This document shows, piece after piece, positions 1 through 4,682 of a DNA stretch of 5,210 bases. Where the stretch lies: positions 1-5,210 of the forward strand of contig CAINCZ010000060.1 of the NCBI GenBank assembly GCA_903847195.1, given 5' to 3'. This stretch comes from an uncultured Acidobacteriota bacterium. GTDB lineage: Bacteria > Acidobacteriota > Terriglobia > Terriglobales > CAINCZ01. Below the pieces are notes generated by a model. It did no database searches. It saw only the letters and a program-made list of their open reading frames with translations, and was not told the origin of the DNA. Position 1 is the stretch's first letter. Each line of letters begins with the position of its first letter. A program made the translations under genes and the position numbers.

Positions 1-588
1 CGACAGCACGATGTCGGTCGCCGACTCCGACGGATAATTGAAGAGCATGCGGAAGTCGCCCTCGTTCATCAGCACCAGATCCGAACTGACCAGTTCCGAC
101 TCGCTCGCCACTACTGCCTTCACCTTCAGGTTGACGAACGAACCATCGTGCGCCTTGAAGGGTACCTTCCCCTCAAACGATCCCATGGTGCGCGCCACGC
201 CCGCGCCCAGCGCCACCTCGCCCGGGCTCTCTTTCAGGTCGTCGCTCGCGATCACCGTGTAGTTGGCGCCGCTCGTCGGGTCGTAATAGTAGCCCCAGAG
301 CCGGGGCTTTGCCCGCTGCACGCCGCGGATGCCGCGCAACTTCTCCGCGTAGACGACCGGGATCAGATCGTGGCGGCCCGCCATCATCCGCTGCACAATA
401 ATCTCCGGCGAATCGCGCAGCGCCAGCGTCGCCTCGCGCTTGAGCGACAGCACGAAGAACACCACCGAGGCGACAAGGAATACCACGAAGCTGTATACGA
501 TCGTGAGTGCAAGGTTCTTGCCCTTGCGACGCAGCAGCGACGACAGCGTGAAGTCGAGTATGTTGGATTGACGGTTCAGGAAGCTCAT
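1..588 (-). CDS. ABC transporter permease, FtsX/MacB type (C-terminus beyond window)
   Basis: The gene enters from the left edge; 196 N-terminal residues are present and the stop lies outside. A basic N-terminus (RRKGKN at residues 20-25) precedes one strong membrane helix at about 27-49. An extracytoplasmic domain follows, with the stretch IIVQRMMAGRHDLIP at 63-77. This layout is that of FtsX/MacB-like permeases, which have a first helix, a large periplasmic domain and then three C-terminal helices that would lie off the window. Such permeases couple a cytoplasmic ATPase to mechanical work or substrate extraction on the periplasmic side rather than to simple pore transport. The ATG at 588 was chosen because it gives the expected N-terminus; its Shine-Dalgarno is weak (GGAG 13 bases upstream). 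It starts 21 bp after the small anchored protein and is last in the visible nosL operon; an ATPase gene probably follows. The family call is firm, but the substrate is unknown; copper-related cargo is inferred from the neighbours. Confidence 0.85.
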   Translation of the reverse strand, partial: MSFLNRQSNILDFTLSSLLRRKGKNLALTIVYSFVVFLVASVVFFVLSLKREATLALRDSPEIIVQRMMAGRHDLIPVVYAEKLRGIRGVQRAKPRLWGYYYDPTSGANYTVIASDDLKESPGEVALGAGVARTMGSFEGKVPFKAHDGSFVNLKVKAVVASESELVSSDLVLMNEGDFRMLFNYPSESATDIVLS

Positions 589-609
589 GCGGTTAGCGGC
601 GCTCCGTCC

Positions 610-918
610 TTACTTTGCCCCTCTGTGCTTCAAATGCGGCGGTATGCCCAGCACCGATCCCGAAGGAAAATGCTCCAGCGACAGAGGCGAGTCCTGGAAC
701 GCCGTGTTGAAGTCCGCCATGCTCGGATTCCGCGTGTAGCGCGCGTCGGTGAACAGGCACAGGTCCGTCAGCCCGTGGTAGCCTGCCACCCGCGCCCGCG
801 TCTCCAGTTCCGCCGCATCCGCCCGTTGCCGCCATCCGGCGTGCGCATACATCAGCGCCACCAGCACGCAGCACCCAGCGAGAAACAGCAGAAACGTCTG
901 CGACTTCCTCATCTCCAT
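610..918 (-). CDS. Small membrane-anchored or lipidated conserved protein of a NosL-ABC operon, function unknown
   Basis: This 102-residue protein has a short basic start (MRKS at 3-6), a hydrophobic segment at about 7-27 and a soluble remainder. LAGC at 13-16 is a textbook lipobox, but hydrophobic residues continue past the Cys to residue 27, so an uncleaved membrane anchor is equally likely. The soluble part carries the stretch TDLCLFTDARYTRNPS (51-66), then AFQDSPLSLEHFPSGS (73-88) and a Pro/His-rich end. I recall similar stretches in small proteins found between NosL-like and permease genes in other bacteria, but I know no function. Its ATG shares one base with the upstream stop (TGATG), suggesting translational coupling. 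GGAG nine bases before the ATG serves as ribosome binding site; a second ATG two codons in (912) is possible. It may be the periplasmic adaptor between the NosL proteins and the permease; this is inference. Confidence 0.8.
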   Translation of the reverse strand: MEMRKSQTFLLFLAGCCVLVALMYAHAGWRQRADAAELETRARVAGYHGLTDLCLFTDARYTRNPSMADFNTAFQDSPLSLEHFPSGSVLGIPPHLKHRGAK

Positions 919-1388
919 CAGTCCAGACTCCGGATCAGTTCCGGCAGTACCCGCTCAAAGCGCTGCACCGCGCGCCCATTATGGTCGGCCGCGAACTGCC
1001 TGGCGTCGGCTTCCTTCTCAAACGAGATCAACTCTTTCCCCATCGGCCCAAACACATTGCTCCCGTCCACGTAAAAGGCCTTCGTGGCGTCCACCAGTTT
1101 CAGTTCGTAATAGTCGGTTACGTAGATCGCATCGATATCGCCCGTCCGCTTCGCCGGATTATACTTCGCGAGGTCGAAATAGTACTTGAACATGTCCTTG
1201 GTGCCGTCAAAGACCGCATACGATCCGTCCTTGAACACGACCTCAGCGAGAAAGTCCGGGTACTTCTGCACGAACATGCCGCAGACCGGGCATTTGTCCC
1301 GCACCTGCGGTTTCACCGGCCCGCGCTCCCCGGCCACCACCGGCACGAGCAGCGCCAGCACCACCGCCGCAATCAGCACACGCCTCAT
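918..1388 (-). CDS. NosL-family copper-binding protein (second of a pair)
   Basis: The 156-residue product has an N-terminal signal sequence (hydrophobic 4-19, likely cut after VVA at 17-19) with no lipobox Cys, so it is probably a soluble periplasmic protein rather than the usual NosL lipoprotein. CPVCGM at 33-38 is the NosL hallmark, followed by FDGTKDMFKYYF (60-71) and GPMGKELISF (114-123), which match the conserved core of the family. NosL binds Cu(I) and is known to assist metallation of nitrous oxide reductase, but family members also occur away from nosZ, as appears to be the case here. The start at 1388 has a good AAGGAG six bases upstream. It lies 27 bp downstream of the first NosL gene and overlaps the next gene by one base. 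The family assignment is strong; its role in nitrous oxide reduction is not supported by anything visible, so I give no symbol. Confidence 0.9.
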   Translation of the reverse strand: MRRVLIAAVVLALLVPVVAGERGPVKPQVRDKCPVCGMFVQKYPDFLAEVVFKDGSYAVFDGTKDMFKYYFDLAKYNPAKRTGDIDAIYVTDYYELKLVDATKAFYVDGSNVFGPMGKELISFEKEADARQFAADHNGRAVQRFERVLPELIRSLD

Positions 1389-1415
1389 CCCTCGCTCCTT
1401 GTTCCTTGGTCGCTC

Positions 1416-1976
1416 TTACTGGTGACTGTGCGACGGCATCGGTCCCTGCATGCCCGACATCGGGCGTCGGTGCATCTTCCGCCGCTCGCGAATCATCTTC
1501 GTATCCGCATACATGTCCTCATACGTCGCCTTCATTGCGTCGTCGAAGCCGGCCGGCGTCCCGCCGTTTTGCTTAATGAAGGCATCGCCGTCCGCCTTGT
1601 TCTCAAAGGCCCACTTTGCCCGCTTCGTCATCACGCCTGGCTTGCTGCCGCCGATTACCCAGGTCGCCGACTCGGCGTCAATCAGCTTGCCCGTGACGAA
1701 ATCGGCCACCTGAATCGTCTGCGGGTTCTTATCGATCGCCACGGCCAGGTCAACCGCCGCACAGTGCAGACTGCACGCCGCCATCGTGCTGCCGTCCCCG
1801 TAGCGAATCAGCACCCGGCTGCGCGAGAACTGCTGCCGGTCCATGCCGCAGTAGCTGCACGAGGGGTGCGCCTTCACGTCCTCCAGTAAATGCTGCTCCA
1901 CCACCTGCGCCGGCAGGCTCGCCGCCACGCACAACAACAGCAATAGAACGAAAGCCAGGCCTTTGATCTCATGCAT
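1416..1976 (-). CDS. NosL-family protein with extra Cys pair and Met/His-rich tail (first of a pair)
   Basis: The 186-residue product begins with a signal peptide (hydrophobic 7-21, likely cut after LPA at 21-23). Cys16 is not in a proper lipobox. CSYCGM at 40-45 is the NosL metal motif; a second pair, CSLHC at 68-72, adds two Cys and a His. The middle (TWVIGGSKPGVMTKRAKWAF) is typical of one NosL subgroup. The last 24 residues are rich in Met and His (KMHRRPMSGM, then MPSHSHQ), as in periplasmic copper carriers. The ATG at 1976 is preferred over the in-frame ATG at 2000, because AAGGA lies seven bases before 1976 and the longer form would put charged residues before the signal. It is the first gene of the operon NosL, NosL, small anchored protein, ABC permease. 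Copper binding is inferred from family and motifs; the partner is unknown. Confidence 0.9.
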   Translation of the reverse strand: MHEIKGLAFVLLLLLCVAASLPAQVVEQHLLEDVKAHPSCSYCGMDRQQFSRSRVLIRYGDGSTMAACSLHCAAVDLAVAIDKNPQTIQVADFVTGKLIDAESATWVIGGSKPGVMTKRAKWAFENKADGDAFIKQNGGTPAGFDDAMKATYEDMYADTKMIRERRKMHRRPMSGMQGPMPSHSHQ

Positions 1977-1983
1977 CGGGAAG

Positions 1984-1990
1984 TCCTTTC
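1984..1990 (-). promoter_or_regulatory. Ribosome binding site deciding the start of the first NosL gene
   Basis: On the minus strand the sequence GAAAGGA lies here, seven bases before the ATG at 1976. The alternative ATG at 2000 lies upstream of this site and has no comparable site of its own, so the shorter product is the better call. Confidence 0.7.
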
Positions 1991-2020
1991 CACCAGGCAT
2001 TTCGGAGCCGCCCTAGTCGA

Positions 2021-2050
2021 GGCAGTGGCAGGAAATGGCCTGCCAGCGCC
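2021..2050 (-). promoter_or_regulatory. Strong hairpin in the presumed nosL-operon leader
   Basis: TGGCAGG (2026-2032) and CCTGCCA (2039-2045) pair perfectly around a six-base loop. After two mismatches the arms continue as GGC (2021-2023) with GCC (2048-2050), so 10 of 12 positions pair. The element lies 45 to 75 bases before the first NosL start. No T-run follows on either strand, so it is not an intrinsic terminator; an operator or a leader-RNA structure is more likely. The pairing is seen directly, the role is inferred. Confidence 0.4.
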
Positions 2051-2319
2051 ACCTTCGCGCTCCGGTCGCGCATAGCATAGCAGCGTTCCTCATTCCCAAT
2101 TAGATGAACTTCGTGCTTCACTTTTCCTGTTTCAGCCTGGCACTTCTCCGGGCGAGTTTCAGATTGGGAGTGTTACGTGCACCCAGTTACGCGGCGGGAT
2201 CAAGGCCGGAACGACGATTGCCGGTTTGCCTTCGCCCTATTCCTCCCTGTTAGCCGACTACCATCAGTGGCCAGCACAGTTCGTCATTGCAAATATCTGG
2301 CTATGATCGTACGCTACCA

Positions 2320-2346
2320 ATGTAAATCACATCTATATGCTATATA
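2320..2346 (+). promoter_or_regulatory. AT-rich stretch with two inverted repeats, candidate operator of the PadR-NifX cluster
   Basis: ATGT (2320-2323) and ACAT (2329-2332) form an inverted repeat with five bases between; TATAT (2334-2338) and ATATA (2342-2346) form another with three between. The stretch stands out as AT-rich in GC-rich DNA, 45 to 71 bases before the DUF5320-like start. ATGT/ACAT arms resemble the described operator of the phenolic-acid PadR (ATGT-N8-ACAT), but the spacing differs. Binding by the PadR protein encoded downstream is a guess from autoregulation being common in that family. Confidence 0.3.
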
Positions 2347-2390
2347 CAGCAGCATGGAAGTGTAACAGACAGACAGGCAGGTAGAACGCT

Positions 2391-2570
2391 ATGCAGCAAT
2401 TCGATGGGACCGGACCGCGTGGCGCGGGGCCGCGCACCGGCCGAAGGCAGGGCGTCTGCGAACCCAGTTCCGGAATTCGTGCGCTTTGGGCTGGGGGCCC
2501 GGACAGGCCAAAGGCGCTGAGAGTCCTGCTGAGGATTTTGGCGGCCAGCGGAACGCACCGATATCCTTGA
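2391..2570 (+). CDS. Small DUF5320-like protein, 59 residues
   Basis: The ATG at 2391 opens a 59-codon frame starting MQQFDGTGPRGAGPRTGRR and reaching Cys23. This matches the N-terminal signature I know from DUF5320 proteins, typically M-x-x-x-DGTGPMGMGPMTGR-x-x-G-x-C. Three Met positions of that signature are Arg or Ala here. Those proteins are small, of unknown function, and often encoded beside NifX/NifB-like proteins in anaerobes, exactly as here (NifX-like gene 125 bp downstream). An AGG-containing site (GCAGGTAG) precedes the start by about six to nine bases. About 70 percent of third codon positions are G or C, in line with a real gene. The second half (35-59) matches nothing I know and lacks the Gly/Arg-rich or coiled-coil tail often seen, so a frameshift or degraded C-terminus is possible. 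The N-terminal match is strong; function is unknown. Confidence 0.7.
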   Translation: MQQFDGTGPRGAGPRTGRRQGVCEPSSGIRALWAGGPDRPKALRVLLRILAASGTHRYP

Positions 2571-2600
2571 AGCAGACCGCTTTGCGCTTGCTTAAACGCG

Positions 2601-2621
2601 TTGCGCGATCAAGGAGCGCAA
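2601..2621 (+). promoter_or_regulatory. Intercistronic hairpin with a Shine-Dalgarno-like loop
   Basis: TTGCGC (2601-2606) and GCGCAA (2616-2621) pair around a nine-base segment that contains AAGGA. A second TTGCGC at 2582-2587 could pair with the same right arm, giving two exclusive folds. The T-rich tail afterwards is short (TTTATT), so it is at best a weak terminator. It sits between the DUF5320-like and NifX-like genes and could tune expression of the latter. Confidence 0.3.
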
Positions 2622-2695
2622 TTTATTCACCATCACGCATTTGTGTGCCGCGAGCGTAAGCAGAGAAGCCGATCAGACAACGGGAGATTACGAAT

Positions 2696-3088
2696 ATGAA
2701 AGTTGCAGTTGCAACCGATGACGGCGTACACGTTTCCATGCACTTTGGCAGAAGCGCCGGATTTCTGGTCTTTGATGTCGAAGGCAAGAACGTAAGTTCT
2801 TGCGAACTCCGGGACAATAACCACAGCGCACACGCCCAGGGACAGTGCGACCATTCGCAGCACCAGCCCGGCCACGGCGGCCACAGCCACGCCGGCCTCG
2901 TTGGTCTGCTCGATGGCTGCGAGGTAGTGCTCTGCGGTGGCATGGGTGCCGGCGCGGCACAAGCGCTTACGGCCAGCGGAATCCGCCCCGTGATTGTACG
3001 CACTCAAGGAACCGCTGAGGAGGCCGTGGGCCTGTTCGCCCGTGGAGAGTTGCAGGCAGCGCCCTCCGGCTTCTGCGGATGCTCGTAG
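2696..3088 (+). CDS. NifX/NifB-C-type (dinitrogenase Fe-Mo cofactor family) protein with His-rich insert
   Basis: The 130-residue protein is a single-domain member of the dinitrogenase iron-molybdenum cofactor family (NifX, NafY, NifB C-terminus, orange protein). It starts MKVAVATDDG, has HFGRS at 16-20 and CGGMGAGAAQAL at 80-91, in the expected order of this ribonuclease-H-like fold. Family members bind Fe-S or Mo-containing clusters. Between strands lies an insert (about 43-65) with seven His and one Cys, and the protein ends in a CxC (127-129); both suggest extra metal ligands. GGAG nine bases before the ATG is the ribosome binding site. It is followed 34 bp later by the PadR gene. No nitrogenase genes are visible, so a nif role is not implied; a cofactor carrier or metal-cluster protein is the best guess. 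Confidence 0.9.
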   Translation: MKVAVATDDGVHVSMHFGRSAGFLVFDVEGKNVSSCELRDNNHSAHAQGQCDHSQHQPGHGGHSHAGLVGLLDGCEVVLCGGMGAGAAQALTASGIRPVIVRTQGTAEEAVGLFARGELQAAPSGFCGCS

Positions 3089-3090
3089 GG

Positions 3091-3111
3091 CGCTGCTGCA
3101 TGCACACAGCG
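3091..3111 (+). promoter_or_regulatory. Small inverted repeat before the PadR ribosome binding site
   Basis: CGCTG (3091-3095) and CAGCG (3107-3111) flank the self-complementary TGCATGCA (3097-3104). The right arm ends directly before AAGGAG (3112-3117), the ribosome binding site of the PadR gene. It could act as a small hairpin affecting translation or as a protein site; chance cannot be excluded at this size. Confidence 0.25.
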
Positions 3112-3122
3112 AAGGAGCAATC

Positions 3123-3572
3123 GTGCGTAGAAAGCGTTGCCGCCACGAATGGGACGAGCCCTGCACCTGTGCCTTAGGCCACATGTACCGCTTTGTTGAG
3201 CCGGTCATTCTGATGTTGCTCAAGAAGAAGGGTCAGTCCTACGGCTACGACCTTAGCAATGAGCTTGACCGCCATGCTATTACCGACGGCCTGATCGAGC
3301 GAGCCGCTCTTTACCGCACGCTTCGCGCTCTGGAGTGCAACGGCAACGTTATCTCGCACTGGCAGACTCCGTCTTTGGGCCGCGCGCGTCGCGTCTATCG
3401 GCTGACGCCGGCGGGCGAGAAGCACCTGCAGAACTGGGTCGGAGTGCTCGGATTCCTGGCACAATCAATGGAGCGGTTCGCCGCGGAAGCCCGGCTGGTT
3501 CTGGCTACCGGGCCAATGCCTGCCCGTCGCGCCATTCCCCCGCGCGTGCGACCAACAGCCACGGCGGAGTGA
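3123..3572 (+). CDS. PadR-family transcriptional regulator with N-terminal Cys/His motif
   Basis: The 149-residue product contains a PadR winged-helix domain: FVEPVILMLLKKKGQSYGYDL (helix 1 and turn, 24-44), ALYRTLRALE (62-71, recognition helix) and RRVYRLTPAGE (89-99, wing). A short helical tail (about 102-125) would dimerise. Before the domain is an unusual segment with Cys6, His8, Cys14, Cys16 and His20, which could bind a metal or Fe-S cluster. The GTG at 3123 is chosen because AAGGAG lies five bases before it and the Cys segment is retained; an earlier ATG (2994) would run through the NifX-like gene in another frame. The gene follows the NifX-like gene by 34 bp and precedes the thioesterase by 41 bp, so it probably regulates its own cluster. 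The last 20 residues are Pro/Arg-rich and look disordered. PadR assignment is secure; the signal is unknown. Confidence 0.9.
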   Translation: MRRKRCRHEWDEPCTCALGHMYRFVEPVILMLLKKKGQSYGYDLSNELDRHAITDGLIERAALYRTLRALECNGNVISHWQTPSLGRARRVYRLTPAGEKHLQNWVGVLGFLAQSMERFAAEARLVLATGPMPARRAIPPRVRPTATAE

Positions 3573-3602
3573 ATCGATCCGGACGCGAACGCACTTTATA
3601 AC

Positions 3603-3608
3603 AGGAGG
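3603..3608 (+). promoter_or_regulatory. Ribosome binding site fixing a TTG start for the thioesterase
   Basis: A perfect AGGAGG lies five bases before TTG at 3614. The next in-frame ATG is far inside the conserved domain (residue 70), so TTG must be the start. Confidence 0.75.
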
Positions 3609-3613
3609 ATCCG

Positions 3614-4030
3614 TTGGCCTCGCCTGACGTAAAGAAACTGTTGGCCGAACCGCAGCCTACCTGTTTTGGCTGCGGCGAAGACAATCCCCGCGGACTGAAA
3701 CTCTGCTTCTCCACTGGCACTGACAACCGCGTCTCCGCCGCCTGGGTGCCCGAGGAGTTCTGCGAGGGACTGCGCGGTATCGTTCACGGAGGCCTTGTCA
3801 GCACAGTGCTGGACGAGGCCATGGCCAAGGCGGTAATTGGCGCCGGCATTCAGGCCCTGACCTGCGATCTTCGAGTGCGCTTCCGGCGTCCGGCCATCGC
3901 CGGGCAGGCGCTGGTGATTTCTGGTTGGCTGGTCTCCCGCGACCGCCGCAGAGTCCGCACCGAAGCCACCATCAGCAACTCGGAGGGAAGTGAACTGGCG
4001 CACGGCTGGGCAACGTTCCTTGCCCTCTGA
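3614..4030 (+). CDS. PaaI-type hotdog-fold thioesterase
   Basis: The 138-residue protein is a single hotdog domain of the PaaI/YbgC-like acyl-CoA thioesterase superfamily. The N-terminal CFGCGEDNPRGLKL (17-30) is typical of one PaaI subgroup. IVHGG at 56-60 and the acidic pair in VLDEAMA (Asp67, Glu68) provide the active-site HGG motif and candidate catalytic acid. The length is normal for the family. These enzymes hydrolyse acyl-CoA thioesters in the cytoplasm as dimers or tetramers; the substrate cannot be told from sequence. Translation begins at TTG after AGGAGG. It lies 41 bp after the PadR gene and is last in the rightward cluster. Its link to metal or cofactor genes is unexplained: it may be only a passenger of the operon. 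Confidence 0.88.
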   Translation: MASPDVKKLLAEPQPTCFGCGEDNPRGLKLCFSTGTDNRVSAAWVPEEFCEGLRGIVHGGLVSTVLDEAMAKAVIGAGIQALTCDLRVRFRRPAIAGQALVISGWLVSRDRRRVRTEATISNSEGSELAHGWATFLAL

Positions 4031-4093
4031 CGTGCTGGAGGAGCCTTCAACGGAGGGGGTGCCGCCACAGCTGTTGAGCCGCGCCCGCTACCG

Positions 4094-4441
4094 TCAGTTC
4101 GCCAATGAGAACAGCATGTCTACGGTGCCGGCCCACTCTGGAGGATCATCGGCACGCAAATTGAAGGTGGCGTCCGTAAATGGTGTGTCGTCCATTCGGA
4201 GAAGTGCCAAGATCGGAACTCGCGGCAAGAGCTGGCGAACGTAGCTAATAAGTTCCTTCCGCTCTTCCCATGCCGCCCCGTGTCCTATCACCACCACATC
4301 CACCAGCGAGGTTGTCAGTTTGAGTTTGTTCACGCTCGCCGAACCAAGCGCAGATAGGACTGAATAGCCTCTTGCCATCAAGACATCCTCGCGAAGCTCG
4401 AGCATGGATGGCGTGTATTCGACCTGTAGCACGGTCTTCAT
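4094..4441 (-). CDS. Degenerate receiver-domain protein (pseudo-response regulator), stand-alone
   Basis: The 115-residue protein has the size and layout of a single CheY-like receiver: MKTVLQVEYTPSMLELREDVL at the start (beta1/alpha1), VDVVVIGHG (47-55, beta3) and VPILALLR (75-82, beta4). The residues needed for phosphotransfer are lost: the acidic pair is Glu8-Tyr9, the phospho-acceptor position in VVVIGHG is Gly53, and no Lys-Pro is seen near beta5 (NLRADDPPEW). It therefore cannot be phosphorylated in the usual way and probably works by protein contact. It has no output domain. The start has only a weak GGTGA site three bases upstream. It is 45 bp downstream of the DUF2892 gene on the same strand and likely cotranscribed with the RND pump. 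I associate similar VVGH-containing receivers with Acidobacteriota, from memory. Confidence 0.75.
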   Translation of the reverse strand: MKTVLQVEYTPSMLELREDVLMARGYSVLSALGSASVNKLKLTTSLVDVVVIGHGAAWEERKELISYVRQLLPRVPILALLRMDDTPFTDATFNLRADDPPEWAGTVDMLFSLAN

Positions 4442-4486
4442 TTGTCACCGGAAGAGCCGGACTCCTCGACCCTCATCGCAGGGTAC

Positions 4487-4672
4487 TCACCGCAAGCCAA
4501 GCTTGCGGAAGATAGTCATCGCCGGACACCAGTTGGTGAAACCCGATTGCAACAGGTTCAGTCCGACGAAAGCGGTCAGCAGGTACCAATACGGCGAGTG
4601 CCAGTACCCCAATGCCAGCGACCCCAGCACGAAGACTCCCGCCATCAGCCGCAACGCGCGTTCCACGGTCAT
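4487..4672 (-). CDS. DUF2892 (YgaP-like) two-helix membrane protein
   Basis: This 61-residue protein matches the DUF2892/YgaP-like membrane domain: MTVERALRLMAG at the N-terminus, a first helix at about 8-24, YWYLLTAFVGLNLLQSGF as second helix (28-45) and the conserved end NWCPAMTIFRKLGLR (47-61) with Cys49. In YgaP this domain is fused to a rhodanese; here it stands alone, which is the common small form. Its molecular role is not established. The ATG at 4672 has an excellent GGAGG five bases upstream. It lies 59 bp after the RND permease stop and probably belongs to the same operon; a palindrome occupies part of the gap. Confidence 0.9.
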   Translation of the reverse strand: MTVERALRLMAGVFVLGSLALGYWHSPYWYLLTAFVGLNLLQSGFTNWCPAMTIFRKLGLR

Positions 4673-4682
4673 AACATCCTCC

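Larger units (their letters stand above)
1977..2390. other. Divergent intergenic control region, no convincing gene
   Basis: About 410 bp separate the leftward nosL operon from the rightward DUF5320/NifX/PadR cluster. The two open frames of 60-odd codons that touch it (2177-2365 plus, 2340-2558 minus) have low-complexity or non-protein-like translations and no good ribosome binding site. The region must hold promoters for both operons. Visible structure: a hairpin at 2021-2050, GTTACG twice (2172-2177 and 2186-2191), a TATGAT -10-like hexamer at 2302-2307 without a good -35 at the right distance, and an AT-rich stretch with small inverted repeats at 2320-2346. No clear FNR, CRP or sigma-54 site was found by eye. 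Confidence 0.6.

Noticed and set aside
148..1889. Long plus-strand open frames of about 300 codons (148-1074 and 981-1889)
   Set aside because: They lie antisense to the NosL operon, read as Arg/His-rich low-complexity protein with no domain, and arise from high GC in the true codons.
918..1976. Calling the pair nosL for nitrous oxide reduction
   Set aside because: Family membership is clear, but no nosZ, nosD, nosF or nosY is in the window, so the denitrification role and symbol are unsupported.
2138..2160. TGGCAC resembling a sigma-54 -24 box
   Set aside because: The matching TTGC-type -12 box at the required distance is missing; the bases there read GG rather than GC.
2177..2365. 62-codon GTG-start frame in the divergent region
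   Set aside because: No ribosome binding site, no recognisable motif, and it covers the likely promoter of the DUF5320-like gene.
2366..2381. Four imperfect CAGA/CAGG tetranucleotide repeats
   Set aside because: Only 16 bp and imperfect; too short to call a functional repeat or phase-variable tract.
2340..2558. 72-codon minus-strand frame
   Set aside because: It is antisense to the DUF5320-like gene, Pro/Arg/Ser-rich and without recognised motif.
2643..2699. 18-codon GTG-start frame whose TGA overlaps the NifX-like ATG
   Set aside because: No ribosome binding site at a proper distance and no similarity; the ATGA overlap alone is weak evidence.
2633..3464. Minus-strand frames opposite the NifX-like and PadR genes
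   Set aside because: The plus-strand products are clear family members with ribosome binding sites; these are shadows.
4031..4093. Bidirectional terminator between the converging operons
   Set aside because: No GC-rich stem with a T-run could be found by eye in this gap.
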